Source: a bacterium (GTDB taxonomy: Bacteria > Planctomycetota > J058 > JAJDCP01). Taken from it: a DNA stretch of 10,500 bases. The DNA lies in assembly GCA_030428695.1 (NCBI GenBank), contig JAUIEM010000360.1, positions 1 to 10,500 of the forward strand. The letters are read 5' to 3'. Below the pieces are notes generated by a model. The model was not told where the DNA came from. It made no database searches and was given only the letters and a program-made list of their open reading frames with translations. Below, piece after piece: positions 1 through 7,134 of the stretch. The position numbers and the translations under genes are program-made. Position 1 is the stretch's first letter, and every line of letters starts with the position of its first letter.

Positions 1-1066
1 CCGGATCGACGACGACCACCACGGCCCGCCGCTTCTCCTTGTTCATGCGCGCGAGCAGCGCCCGGTGCGGCAGCTTGTCCGCCGGGCGCTTGACGTAGTA
101 GACGAAGTCGTGGCGACGGCCGAGGCGCTTGGAGCGGAGAGGCCGCCGCGAGACCTCGACGAAGGACTGCTGCGCCTGCACGAGGGACTCGAACAGGATG
201 TACAGCATCGCCTCGACCAGCTCGGGCTTCCACATGCGCAGCGCCGCGAGGTACAGCTTGCGGAGCGAGAGCGGGCTGCCGTGCCCGCGGGGGGTCAGGA
301 TCTTGCGCTCGACCCAGCGCGGCACGCCCGACTCGAGGCGCGGCCCCTCCTGGCGCTTGCGCAGGAAGCGGTTCCAGGCCTGGCGCAGCTCGTCCCGGCC
401 CGCCTGGGGGCTCTGCTGCGAGAGCGGCGCGGCGGAGGTCGAGATCGCGGCGAGGAAGGCGCTGAGCACGGCGCGCTTGGTCTGCGCCTCGATGCGCTTG
501 CCGCCGACCCGGGTCAGGTGCAGGCTCTTCGTCACCGAGAACAGGTGGTCGCAGCCCGCGCCGCCGCCGGAGTCGATCATGCTGATCTCATCGAGCACGA
601 TCTTGAGCGAGCGGGTCTCATCCGAATCGCCGAGCGACCCCTCGATGTGGCGCTTGAACACGATCTGCGAGGCGGACAGCTCGCTGCGCTTGCCGTCGGC
701 GAGGTGCTCGTCGTAGCAGCCGAGGATCGCAGGGTTGGTGCTGCGGCCTCCCACCCCGATCAGCACGGCGCCCGGCAGCCAGGGGTTGTTCTCGGTGCTG
801 AGCTCGCCGTCCTCGTAGTGGACGACCTCTTCGGACCAGCCCGGGATCGCGTTGCTCGGCCGGTACACGGTCCGCAGGAGCAGGTCGGCGAGGTAGTTGT
901 CGAGGCTCGGGTTGCGGCGCGTGGCGATGCGCGGGACGGGGCCTTCGAGGCTGCGCTCGTCCGGAATCTCCAGGCTCGAGTGGAGCTGGTTGGCCGACGC
1001 CGGGACCAACTCGAGCGGGATGTCGCCCTTGCAGTCGATGTCCGCGGCTTTCAGGCAGGGTTCCAT
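1..1066 (-). CDS. Hypothetical protein, possibly a diverged DHH/MYG1-like phosphoesterase relative (partial, C-terminus beyond window)
   Basis: The minus strand is open from an ATG at 1066 to the window edge (355 codons, no stop). A purine-rich AAAGGA precedes the ATG with a short 3-base spacer, and no ATG or GTG in frame is available upstream. I do not recognise the family. Residues about 47-57 read RRNPSLDNYLA. Residues about 95-130 contain an IGVGGR stretch followed by GCYDEH and a SELSASQIVF segment. Further on is LDEISMIDS. This spacing recalls the N(P)DxDA, DHH-like and Asp-containing motifs of DHH/MYG1-type metal-dependent phosphoesterases, but the canonical His residues are mostly replaced, so the resemblance is weak inference. 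The middle is hydrophilic and Arg-rich, and the visible C-terminal part ends in a KEKRRAVVVVVDP strand-like segment. It lies 34 bases downstream of the TldE-like gene on the same strand, so it is probably co-transcribed with the tld pair. The plus-strand frames across it look like composition shadows. Confidence 0.72.
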   Translation of the reverse strand, partial: MEPCLKAADIDCKGDIPLELVPASANQLHSSLEIPDERSLEGPVPRIATRRNPSLDNYLADLLLRTVYRPSNAIPGWSEEVVHYEDGELSTENNPWLPGAVLIGVGGRSTNPAILGCYDEHLADGKRSELSASQIVFKRHIEGSLGDSDETRSLKIVLDEISMIDSGGGAGCDHLFSVTKSLHLTRVGGKRIEAQTKRAVLSAFLAAISTSAAPLSQQSPQAGRDELRQAWNRFLRKRQEGPRLESGVPRWVERKILTPRGHGSPLSLRKLYLAALRMWKPELVEAMLYILFESLVQAQQSFVEVSRRPLRSKRLGRRHDFVYYVKRPADKLPHRALLARMNKEKRRAVVVVVDP

Positions 1067-1100
1067 GCGTCCTTTCTCGTCCGGGTACGCCGGACGCCGC

Positions 1101-2423
1101 TTACAGAGTGAGTCGGAAGCCGTCGAGCAGGGCCCCAGGCACCCGCAGGCTCTCCGTCGAACGCTCGTTGTAGGTCGAGGGCGAGAGGATCAGCTCCCGC
1201 TCCGCGGTCAGGCGCGACAGCGCGCTTCCGAAGATCCTGTACATGCTGTCGTCGAAGCGCATCACGTTCAGGGGCGCGGCGATCCGGCCGCCTTCGACCA
1301 GGAAGCACGCGTAGCGCGTCATGCCGGTCACCCGGAAGGAGCTGCGGTCGGAGTGGTTGAGGTACCACAGGTTGCTGAGGTACACCCCGTCCCCGAGCGC
1401 CTCGAGCACGTCCGCGCTCGGCAGCGAGCCCGCGCGGAGGTCGAGGGACGAGGCCCCCTCTCCCGCGCCCGCTCCGGTGGTCGGCACCTCGTACTCCTTC
1501 GCGGACCGCGAGGAGACGAGGCAGGAGCCGAACTTCCCGCCCTCGAGCAGCGTGACGCTCTCCGGCACGCGGAAGCCCTCGGCGTTGAAGTCCGGCGCGA
1601 CGCCTTCGCCGACGTTGTCGCGCAGCTGCACCTCGGGGTGCATGCTCTGCTTGCCCTCGATCAGCTGCAGGAAGGGGGTCTGCTTGGTGCGGTGCGCCCG
1701 CAGCCCGAAGCCGTCCCAGTTCATGAAGCCGACCAGCTCGGCGACCGCCGCGGGGGCGAGGTAGGCCCGGTAGGTCCCCGGCTCGAGGCTGCGCGGCGCG
1801 CGCTCGAGGCCCTCGAGGTGTGGCAGACAGGCCGCGACCCGCGCCTCGAAGGCGGCCTGGTCCCACTGCAGGCCGGCGTACGCCCACTTCACCGCCTTGT
1901 CACCGCCCTGGTAGAAGGAGGCGTCGAGGTTGAAGTTGTAGCTCTCGAACCAGTTGCGCTGCCCGAAGGAGTTCGCGAAGCCGCGGAAGATGCCCCCCTG
2001 GGCGAAGATCCCGACCAGGTCGCGCCCCTTGCCGGCGTCGAGGATCGCGCCGACCGTCGCGTCGCGCGGCGGCAGCAGGTTCTCCCCGACCCGCTCGGAG
2101 CTGTGGACCTCCTTCGCGAAGGCCAGGAAGGGATCTTCGGGGACGTCGCCGAGCAGGCTGCGCAGCCGCTCGACACAAGCCTTCAGGCGCTCGTCGTCCA
2201 GGGCGCGGCTGCCGCTCAGGCACAGCGTCTCCCCGACCTGGCGCTGGCCGTCGATCAGCGAGACCGCGACCTCGCTCTGGGCGACGTTGCCCGGCTGGCG
2301 GATCGCGCTCCTGTTGAAGCGGACGAAGTCCGAGCGCTCACCCGCGAAATGGGCGGTGAAGATCTCGGAGCCGCGGGTCAGCCCCGAGAGGGCCTCGGCG
2401 ACATGGTCGAAGATCGCCCGCAT
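1101..2423 (-). CDS. tldE: TldE/PmbA-like subunit of a TldD/TldE metalloprotease (440 aa)
   Basis: This is the probable non-catalytic partner of the TldD protein encoded immediately upstream. In characterised systems TldD and TldE form a cytoplasmic heterodimeric Zn-dependent peptidase that trims unfolded peptides and matures some ribosomally made peptides, such as microcin B17. The length (440 aa) fits PmbA/TldE. The N-terminal half has the family-like segment from FVRFNRSAIRQPGNV to VAVSLIDGQRQVG. The C-terminal half shows GLRAHRTKQTPFLQL, an NVGEGVAPDFNAEGF stretch, YLSNLWYLNHSD and a final SFRVTGMTRYACFLVEGGRI segment, which resembles the ends of TldD/PmbA proteins. No HEXXXH motif is present, as expected for the E subunit. 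The ATG is one base after the tldD stop, and the SD (GGAGGA) lies inside the tldD end, so translational coupling is likely. The E rather than D assignment is secure because the neighbour carries the zinc motif. Confidence 0.9.
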   Translation of the reverse strand: MRAIFDHVAEALSGLTRGSEIFTAHFAGERSDFVRFNRSAIRQPGNVAQSEVAVSLIDGQRQVGETLCLSGSRALDDERLKACVERLRSLLGDVPEDPFLAFAKEVHSSERVGENLLPPRDATVGAILDAGKGRDLVGIFAQGGIFRGFANSFGQRNWFESYNFNLDASFYQGGDKAVKWAYAGLQWDQAAFEARVAACLPHLEGLERAPRSLEPGTYRAYLAPAAVAELVGFMNWDGFGLRAHRTKQTPFLQLIEGKQSMHPEVQLRDNVGEGVAPDFNAEGFRVPESVTLLEGGKFGSCLVSSRSAKEYEVPTTGAGAGEGASSLDLRAGSLPSADVLEALGDGVYLSNLWYLNHSDRSSFRVTGMTRYACFLVEGGRIAAPLNVMRFDDSMYRIFGSALSRLTAERELILSPSTYNERSTESLRVPGALLDGFRLTL

Positions 2424-2424
2424 C

Positions 2425-3846
2425 TCACTCTCCTCCGAACACTTCGACGTCGCCGAACAGGCACGCCGGCGAGGCGTGGCCGACGCGCACGCATTGGTTC
2501 GGCTCGCCCTTCCCGCAGTAGGGCGTGCCGGTCAGGATCTGGCTCGACGCATCTCCGACCCGCTTGAGGTTGCGCCAGAAGCTGGCGGAGATGCCGCGGT
2601 AGTTGCAGTTCTTCAGCACCGGTCCGAGCTGCCCGTTCTCGATCTTCCGACCGAGCTCACAGCCGAACTGGAACTTGTTGCGGGAGTCGTCGATCGACCA
2701 GCTGCAGTTGGTCTGCATGTACACGCCGGACTCGATCTCCGCGATCATCGACGCGAGGCTGCTCGAGCCGAGCTCGAGGTTGAGGTTGGCCATGCGGTCG
2801 ATCGGCGGCCGGTTCCAGGAGCAGGCCCGGGAGTTCGCGACGCCCGGCAGGCCCGAGCGCAGCTGCGAGGTGTGGCCACCCAGGCCGCGCATCAGCACGC
2901 CGTCCTTGATGATGTACTCGCGCTCGGCCGCCATGCCGTCGTCGTCGAAGCTGTAGCTGGCCAGCTCGCCCGTCCGCTTCGGGTCGAAGGTGACGTTGAG
3001 CAGCTCGGACCCGTACTGGTAGCTGCCGAACATGTCCGGCGTGACGAAGCTGGTGCCCGCGTAGTTGCGCTCGTCCCCGAGGATGCGGTCGACCTCGAGG
3101 GGGTGGCCGATCGACTCGTGGATCTGCAGGATCATCTGCCCGCCGTCGAGCAGGAGATCCATCCGCCCGGTCGGGCAGTTCTCGGCGTCGAGCAGCGCGC
3201 AGGCCTCGGCGGCCAGACGCGGCGCGTCGGTGTAGAAGCCGACCGCATCGAGCACCTCGAGCCCACCTTGACGGACCGGCATGCCGAGGCTGCGGCGCTG
3301 GGTCTCGCCGTCCTTGTAGGCCGCGACTTTCAGATCGGGCGCGAGGCAGTGCTGGCGCTGCTCGACCTCGCCTCCCTCGGTGGTCAGGTACAGGCTCGCG
3401 ACGTCGGTGGACCAGAGCTGGCCCTCCCAGTGCACGATGCGCTCGTCGGCCTTGAGCTTGGCGACCTCGGCCCGCAGGCGCGCGTACTTCTCCTTGAGGG
3501 AGAGCTCGCTCCAGGCCTGGGCGACCGGCGTCGTGTAGCTGCCGACCGGGTGCGGGAACGCGACCGGCGTGAAGACCAGCTTCCCCCGTGACACGTCGGC
3601 CCAGTGACGGGCCTCGCGCAGGGCCGCGGTCAGTCCCGCGCGGCTGAGGTCGGCGGTCGCCGCGTACCCGTAGCCGCCGTTGTCGACGATGGTCAACATC
3701 GCGCCGAAGTCGTCCGCCCGCACGAGCGGCTCGGGGACATCGCGGCGCACCGTCAGGATCTCACTCTGCTCGCGGACCACGCGGAGGCTGCAGAAATCGC
3801 AGGCCGGCGCGATCTCGGCGAAGATCTTCTTCAACTCGGCAAACAC
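2425..3846 (-). CDS. tldD: TldD family metalloprotease, catalytic subunit (473 aa)
   Basis: This is the catalytic half of a TldD/TldE peptidase. A HESIGH sequence at residues 243-248 matches the HEXXXH zinc motif and is followed by PLEVDRILGDE. Near the C-terminus, Cys444 in TPYCGKG lies where TldD proteins have a metal-binding Cys. The N-terminal half (about 1-80) carries the typical VRREQSE/VRRD and DNGGYGYAATADLS segments. The length agrees with the family (about 450-480 aa). The start is a GTG at 3846, chosen because GGGGAG at 3854-3859 lies 7 bases upstream; the nearby ATG at 3851-3853 is out of frame. The TGA stop at 2425-2427 is one base from the tldE ATG. Substrates cannot be inferred, since no precursor-peptide gene was recognised in the window. 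The protein is predicted cytoplasmic, with no signal peptide or membrane segment. Confidence 0.93.
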   Translation of the reverse strand: MFAELKKIFAEIAPACDFCSLRVVREQSEILTVRRDVPEPLVRADDFGAMLTIVDNGGYGYAATADLSRAGLTAALREARHWADVSRGKLVFTPVAFPHPVGSYTTPVAQAWSELSLKEKYARLRAEVAKLKADERIVHWEGQLWSTDVASLYLTTEGGEVEQRQHCLAPDLKVAAYKDGETQRRSLGMPVRQGGLEVLDAVGFYTDAPRLAAEACALLDAENCPTGRMDLLLDGGQMILQIHESIGHPLEVDRILGDERNYAGTSFVTPDMFGSYQYGSELLNVTFDPKRTGELASYSFDDDGMAAEREYIIKDGVLMRGLGGHTSQLRSGLPGVANSRACSWNRPPIDRMANLNLELGSSSLASMIAEIESGVYMQTNCSWSIDDSRNKFQFGCELGRKIENGQLGPVLKNCNYRGISASFWRNLKRVGDASSQILTGTPYCGKGEPNQCVRVGHASPACLFGDVEVFGGE

Positions 3847-3873
3847 TGGTCATCTCCCCTGGGCGATCAGCCT

Positions 3874-3902
3874 ATCCTAGGACGTCGGGCGGGGGCAAGC
3901 AA
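3874..3902 (-). promoter_or_regulatory. Possible promoter of the tldD-tldE operon
   Basis: On the minus strand, TTGCTT (3902-3897) is followed by a 17-base spacer and TAGGAT (3879-3874), which matches TATAAT at 4 of 6 positions. Transcription would start near 3867, giving a leader of about 20 bases before the GTG at 3846. The -35 matches TTGACA at only 3 of 6 positions. It overlaps a 7-base inverted repeat, AGCAAGC (3898-3904) and GCTTGCT (3918-3924), which could be an operator or chance. Confidence 0.33.
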
Positions 3903-3980
3903 GCTCCGTTCGCCTGCGCTTGCTCGGCTCGGCTGTCCCCGCCTGCGGCCGGCTTCCCGGCGCGTTCCCGTAACGCCTTC

Positions 3981-4008
3981 TTGACAAAACCTCACCAACT
4001 ATTACCCT
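3981..4008 (+). promoter_or_regulatory. Promoter-like sequence upstream of the barrel/lipoprotein gene
   Basis: A perfect consensus -35, TTGACA (3981-3986), is followed after 16 bases by TACCCT (4003-4008), which keeps the conserved T, A and final T of a -10 box. The segment is AT-richer than its surroundings. A second -10-like hexamer, TATACT (4041-4046), lies downstream but has no good -35. If the first pair is used, transcription would begin near 4015. That gives a leader of about 13 bases to the ATG at 4028, or about 97 bases to the ATC at 4112. Confidence 0.4.
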
Positions 4009-4027
4009 CTATGTATACGCAGGGCGT

Positions 4028-4969
4028 ATGGTCACCCCTCTATACTTCGACCCTTGGAGGGATCGTCCCGTTCTCTGCTCGCACCCGCGCCCCCTTCCCG
4101 AGGAGAAAGCCATCGACTCCCCACCCCTCGCCCGCTCCACGTGGCGCGCCAGCGGCCTGTCCTGTCGGGCCCTCGCGACCGGCCTGTGTCTCGTCCTGGT
4201 CGGCTGCTTCAGCGCCCCGCCCGCGCACCCCTACACCGTCCGCCTCGAGGCGCGGGGAACCTACAACCACGCCGGCGACGGCTTCGTCCGCTTCGAAGAG
4301 GAGGCGCCCGACGAGACCATCGTCGGCACCCGGCTGAGCCTCGACAAGGACCTCGACCTCGAGCCCGCGTTCGGGTGGGGGGCGGTCGTCGCGCTGCGGA
4401 TGTCGAACGACGACGAGCTGACCGCCGGCTTCCAGCAGATCGACGGCTTCGAGGGCTCTGCGAACGTCGAGGTCGACAGCCTGCTCGGTGACCTCGGCCT
4501 GATCAGCGGCGAGCGCATCCGCTCGGAGCTGCTGTGGAACCGGGCCGACCTCGCCTACGGACGCCGCGTCTTCGCGATGCCGGAGGAGAGCCCGGTCGCC
4601 CTCGATGTCGTGCTGGAAGGAGGTTTCGAGCTCGATCACGTGCTCGCCGAGATCGAATCGAGCGCCGGCGACGAGCGCCGGGAGCTGGTCGGCGGGGCGC
4701 CGTTCATCGGGAGCGAGCTGCGGCTGGGCTTTCTCGAGCGCTTCGTGGTCTTCGGCGGCCTGCGCCTCGGCTACCTCGATGTCGGCGACACCCGGCTGGC
4801 GATCCTCAACGGCACGGCGGGGCTGCGGGTCCGGGTCTTCGGCCCGCTCGACCTCAGCCTCTACGGCGAGGCGGGTGAGCGTTCCGGGAGTCACAAGGAC
4901 GGAGACGAGCGGTTCGAGTTCGAGCTGAGCCACCAGCTGCTCGGCATCGGGGTCGGGCTCGCGTTCTGA
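4028..4969 (+). CDS. Predicted outer-membrane beta-barrel protein with lipoprotein-like signal (start uncertain)
   Basis: I do not recognise a named family. Counting from the ATG at 4028, residues about 47-60 form a short hydrophobic stretch ending LVGC, a good lipobox with Cys60 as the possible lipidated residue. The rest alternates polar and hydrophobic residues in strand-like runs with Gly/Asp turns (for example RLEARGTYNHAGDGFVRF, FVVFGGLRLGYLDVG). The protein ends GVGLAF, and a C-terminal Phe is typical of barrels inserted by the BAM machinery. The first 28 residues from the ATG are Pro/Arg-rich and unlike a signal peptide. A strong SD, AGGAG (4101-4105), sits 6 bases before an in-frame ATC at 4112, which would place Cys at residue 32 and give a normal signal sequence. 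The true start may therefore be 4112. The gene stands alone between the tldD and floA units. It is probably an envelope protein of unknown role. Confidence 0.75.
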   Translation: MVTPLYFDPWRDRPVLCSHPRPLPEEKAIDSPPLARSTWRASGLSCRALATGLCLVLVGCFSAPPAHPYTVRLEARGTYNHAGDGFVRFEEEAPDETIVGTRLSLDKDLDLEPAFGWGAVVALRMSNDDELTAGFQQIDGFEGSANVEVDSLLGDLGLISGERIRSELLWNRADLAYGRRVFAMPEESPVALDVVLEGGFELDHVLAEIESSAGDERRELVGGAPFIGSELRLGFLERFVVFGGLRLGYLDVGDTRLAILNGTAGLRVRVFGPLDLSLYGEAGERSGSHKDGDERFEFELSHQLLGIGVGLAF

Positions 4970-5012
4970 GCCGGCACGATCGTCCGCGCCGATGCGCGGA
5001 GGCCACGATGCG

Positions 5013-5038
5013 AAAGGGGAGCCGTCCGGCTCCCCTTT
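5013..5038. terminator. Bidirectional hairpin terminator between the barrel gene and floA
   Basis: This is a perfect 11-base-pair inverted repeat. The left arm AAAGGGGAGCC (5013-5023) and right arm GGCTCCCCTTT (5028-5038) enclose a four-base GTCC loop. The A/T ends of the stem give a short U run on either strand. It lies 43 bases after the barrel-gene stop and 24 bases after the end of floA, exactly where two convergent genes need a shared terminator. The U tract is short (TTTGT on the plus strand), so termination strength is uncertain. Confidence 0.85.
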
Positions 5039-5062
5039 GTCGTGTGGCTGTCGACGTGGCCT

Positions 5063-6022
5063 TCAGGCGGTCGGCCCGGGCAGCCGCGGCGGAAGGTTGA
5101 AGTTCCCCTCGCGGAACGCCCGCGCGAGGGCCAACGGCACCTCCGCCTCGGCGAGCACGACCTGGGCCTGGTTGGCGACGATGTTCGCCTTCTGCTCCTG
5201 CTCGGCGGCGACCGCCAGGGCGCGACGCTCTTCGGCCTTGGCCTGGGCGACGCGACGGTCGGCCTCGGCCTGGCTGGCCTGCAGGCGGGCGCCGATGTTT
5301 TCGCCGATGTCGATGTCCGCGATGTCGATCGAGAGGATCTGGAAGGCGGTCCCGGAGTCGAGCCCCGCGTCGATCACGATCTTCGCGATCTTGCTCGGGT
5401 TCTTCAGGATCTCCTTGTGGTCGTTGCACGAGCCGATGGTCGTGACGATGCCTTCGCCGACGCGGGCGATGATCGTCTCTTCCTGCGCGCCACCGATCAG
5501 CCGCTCGAGGCAGGAGCGGACGGTGACGCGGGCGCGGGCCTTGACCTGGATGCCGTCCTTCGCGACGCCGATGATCTCGTACTTGCCCGAGCGCGGGTCG
5601 GGGCAGTCGATGACCTTCGGATTGATGCTGGTCTTGATCGCGTCGAGCACGTCACGGCCGGCGAGGTCGATCGCGGTCGCCTGCTCCCAATCGAGCACGA
5701 GGCCGGCCTTGTCGGCGGCGATCAGGGCGTTGATCACGCGGCTGAGGTTGCCCCGCGCGAGGTAGTGGGTCTCGAGCTTGTCGAAGTGGATCTTCAGCCC
5801 GGCCTTGCTCGCGCGGATGTTCGCCTGGACGACCAGGTTCGCGTTGGTGCCGCGCATCTTCATGCCGACCAGCACGAAGAGCGGGATGCGGCAGCCGGCG
5901 ATCGCGCCCTGGAACCACAGGGACAGCGAGGAGATCACCAGGAAGAAGACGATCAGCGCGATCAGGACCGCCAGGCCGATCAGACCAATCTGGAGAACGT
6001 TCTGTGCGAGGATCGGAAGCAT
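5063..6022 (-). CDS. floA: FloA-type flotillin-like membrane scaffold protein (319 aa)
   Basis: The protein belongs to the bacterial flotillin-like FloA family (YqfA/UPF0365), which organises functional membrane microdomains and influences membrane fluidity and the oligomerisation of membrane complexes. Residues 7-33 are a hydrophobic anchor ([20 protein letters not shown] and onward), followed by a second membrane-associated segment, [20 protein letters not shown] (about 37-56). The SPFH-like core follows (about 57-240), with family-typical [46 protein letters not shown] and [13 protein letters not shown]. An Ala/Glu-rich coiled coil spans about 245-300 ([20 protein letters not shown]). The length is close to the B. 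subtilis protein (331 aa). The start is the ATG at 6022, with GAGGGG 7 bases upstream. A longer frame reaching 6376 only overlaps the SWIM gene antiparallel-free in another frame and has no support. No NfeD-type partner gene is seen in the window. Confidence 0.95.
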   Translation of the reverse strand: MLPILAQNVLQIGLIGLAVLIALIVFFLVISSLSLWFQGAIAGCRIPLFVLVGMKMRGTNANLVVQANIRASKAGLKIHFDKLETHYLARGNLSRVINALIAADKAGLVLDWEQATAIDLAGRDVLDAIKTSINPKVIDCPDPRSGKYEIIGVAKDGIQVKARARVTVRSCLERLIGGAQEETIIARVGEGIVTTIGSCNDHKEILKNPSKIAKIVIDAGLDSGTAFQILSIDIADIDIGENIGARLQASQAEADRRVAQAKAEERRALAVAAEQEQKANIVANQAQVVLAEAEVPLALARAFREGNFNLPPRLPGPTA

Positions 6023-6062
6023 CGAATCGCCCCTCTGTGTGGCGTGGCCGTTAGCGCGTCGC

Positions 6063-6091
6063 ATTGTACTGACGCCGGAACGGAGGCGCAA
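6063..6091 (-). promoter_or_regulatory. Probable floA promoter
   Basis: On the minus strand, TTGCGC (6091-6086) is followed by a 17-base spacer and TACAAT (6068-6063), a 5-of-6 match to the -10 consensus. The predicted start near 6056 leaves a leader of about 34 bases to the floA ATG at 6022. It sits in the 100-base gap after the SWIM gene, so floA can probably be transcribed independently of the genes upstream. Confidence 0.5.
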
Positions 6092-6122
6092 CGTGCAGCA
6101 TCGTCCCGCGCCGCGGGGCCGG

Positions 6123-6539
6123 TCAGCGCGTGGCGGTCGCCGGGGCAGGGCTGAAGCCGTAGCGCCGCGCCAGGTCGGGCTGCTCGGCGAAGATCTCGGC
6201 GAGCAGGGCGACCAGCTCGTCCTTGCCGCGGCCGCGCAGAACGCGCTTGAGCGGGTCGGGGCGCTGGAAGCTGTCGGGCTGGTCGATGAACGCGAGCAGC
6301 GTCGCGACGACGTGCTTGCAGGGCCCGGAGAACTCGAACGGGCAGGTGCATCGGAAGTGCGGGCCGTGGCCGACATCGACCCGGTAGCTGGATGAGCCGC
6401 GGACCGCGGCGCGGATGCCGTCGGGGGTACGCTGGCGCTCTTCGACCAGCCCGTGGGCGAGGTACTCCTCGCCGCGCTGGAAGATCGGGGCGTCGGCCAT
6501 ACGCTGGACGTCGCGGCGGGTCAGGGTGGCGATCGACAT
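6123..6539 (-). CDS. SWIM zinc-finger domain protein (138 aa)
   Basis: This is a small SWIM-domain protein. SWIM fingers bind zinc and are proposed to mediate DNA or protein contacts; the exact role of such stand-alone bacterial proteins is unknown. The metal-binding signature CxCx7CxH is visible as Cys64, Cys66, Cys74 and His76 ([13 protein letters not shown]). Upstream is the usual lead-in: [20 protein letters not shown] (about 13-32), then a [16 protein letters not shown] strand pair (41-56). After the finger comes a helical segment, [10 protein letters not shown], and a basic tail. The start is the ATG at 6539, with GGAG about 9 bases upstream. The gene follows the zinc-ribbon gene after 68 bases and precedes floA by 100 bases, all on the same strand. 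Larger SWIM proteins are often linked to SNF2 helicases, but none is visible here. Confidence 0.88.
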   Translation of the reverse strand: MSIATLTRRDVQRMADAPIFQRGEEYLAHGLVEERQRTPDGIRAAVRGSSSYRVDVGHGPHFRCTCPFEFSGPCKHVVATLLAFIDQPDSFQRPDPLKRVLRGRGKDELVALLAEIFAEQPDLARRYGFSPAPATATR

Positions 6540-6607
6540 CGGGGCGGTCTCCGGTTTCGGTTCCCCCGAGTATGCCAGCCACCCCCGTCAAGAACGCCGC
6601 CGCAGTC

Positions 6608-7114
6608 CTACGGCGCGTCCGCCTTCGGCTCCTCGATCAGGTGCTTGACCGGCTCGACGGCGTGTCCGACGTCGTGGTCGAAGCTCTCCGCGTGGGCCGT
6701 GGCGCCGCGGTAGTAGGCCGAGCAGGCGTAGCACACGACGATGGTTCCGGTCATGCGGTAGAAGGCGACGTCGAGGCCGAGCAACCCGAACAGCACGGCG
6801 AAGGCCGCCCAGCCGAAGCGCAGCGCCCAGAGCACGAAGCTCGCGGCGAAGGCGAAGACCGCGAGCAGGAGCCCGAAGGTCTTGTTGAAGTCCTTCTGCA
6901 GATAGAACTCCGCCTTCCCGCATACGCAGCGCTGCACCGTCTCCCCGTCGAGGACGGGCGCGACGTAGGGGGCCGCCTTCGCGCAGCGATGGCAGGTCCA
7001 GCCCGCCTCGCAGGCCGAGGCGACGGTCGCCAGCGGGTGCACGGTCAGGTCGGCACAGTGCGGGCAGTAGACGCCGATCTCGATCGGCTCCGCGGGACTC
7101 GTTTCCTCTGCCAT
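6608..7114 (-). CDS. Zinc-ribbon membrane protein of unknown function (168 aa)
   Basis: The protein has an N-terminal cysteine-rich region followed by membrane segments. CxxC pairs are seen at Cys17/Cys20 (CPHC), Cys41/Cys44 (CHRC) and Cys63/Cys65 (CVC), with a further pair at Cys128/Cys131 (CYAC) after the membrane part. Together these could hold about two zinc ions. A YLQKDFNKTFG motif (71-81) introduces two hydrophobic helices (about 80-97 and 101-118). I recall similar conserved hypothetical proteins in several phyla but no assigned function. The ATG at 7114 is preferred because GGAGGAG lies 6-7 bases upstream. An in-frame ATG at 7135 (seven codons earlier) overlaps the stop of the preceding gene as TAATG but lacks an SD. 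The gene is probably coupled to the membrane-protein gene just upstream. A longer frame running up to 8080 is not coding in its upper part. Confidence 0.82.
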   Translation of the reverse strand: MAEETSPAEPIEIGVYCPHCADLTVHPLATVASACEAGWTCHRCAKAAPYVAPVLDGETVQRCVCGKAEFYLQKDFNKTFGLLLAVFAFAASFVLWALRFGWAAFAVLFGLLGLDVAFYRMTGTIVVCYACSAYYRGATAHAESFDHDVGHAVEPVKHLIEEPKADAP

Positions 7115-7134
7115 CGCCTGCTCCTCCGTTTCCA

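Noticed and set aside
65..1111. 348-codon plus-strand open frame
   Set aside because: Composition is Arg/Ala/Leu/Val-rich with no domain and no SD. It lies opposite the minus-strand hypothetical gene, whose protein has balanced composition and motif-like segments.
897..2567. 556-codon plus-strand open frame
   Set aside because: It spans the antisense of two genes and a gene junction, which is typical of a GC-rich shadow frame. The minus strand encodes recognisable TldE.
1954..3591. 545-codon plus-strand open frame
   Set aside because: Antisense to the TldE and TldD genes, with low-complexity Arg/Ala/Val composition.
4040..4933. 297-codon minus-strand open frame opposite the barrel gene
   Set aside because: Glu/Val/Ala/Arg-rich shadow with no start signal. 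The plus-strand product has a lipobox and barrel features.
6023..6376. Upstream extension of the floA frame to 437 codons
   Set aside because: The extra residues are Ser/Arg/Pro-rich and overlap the SWIM gene. The FloA family begins at the ATG at 6022, with a good SD and a promoter just upstream.
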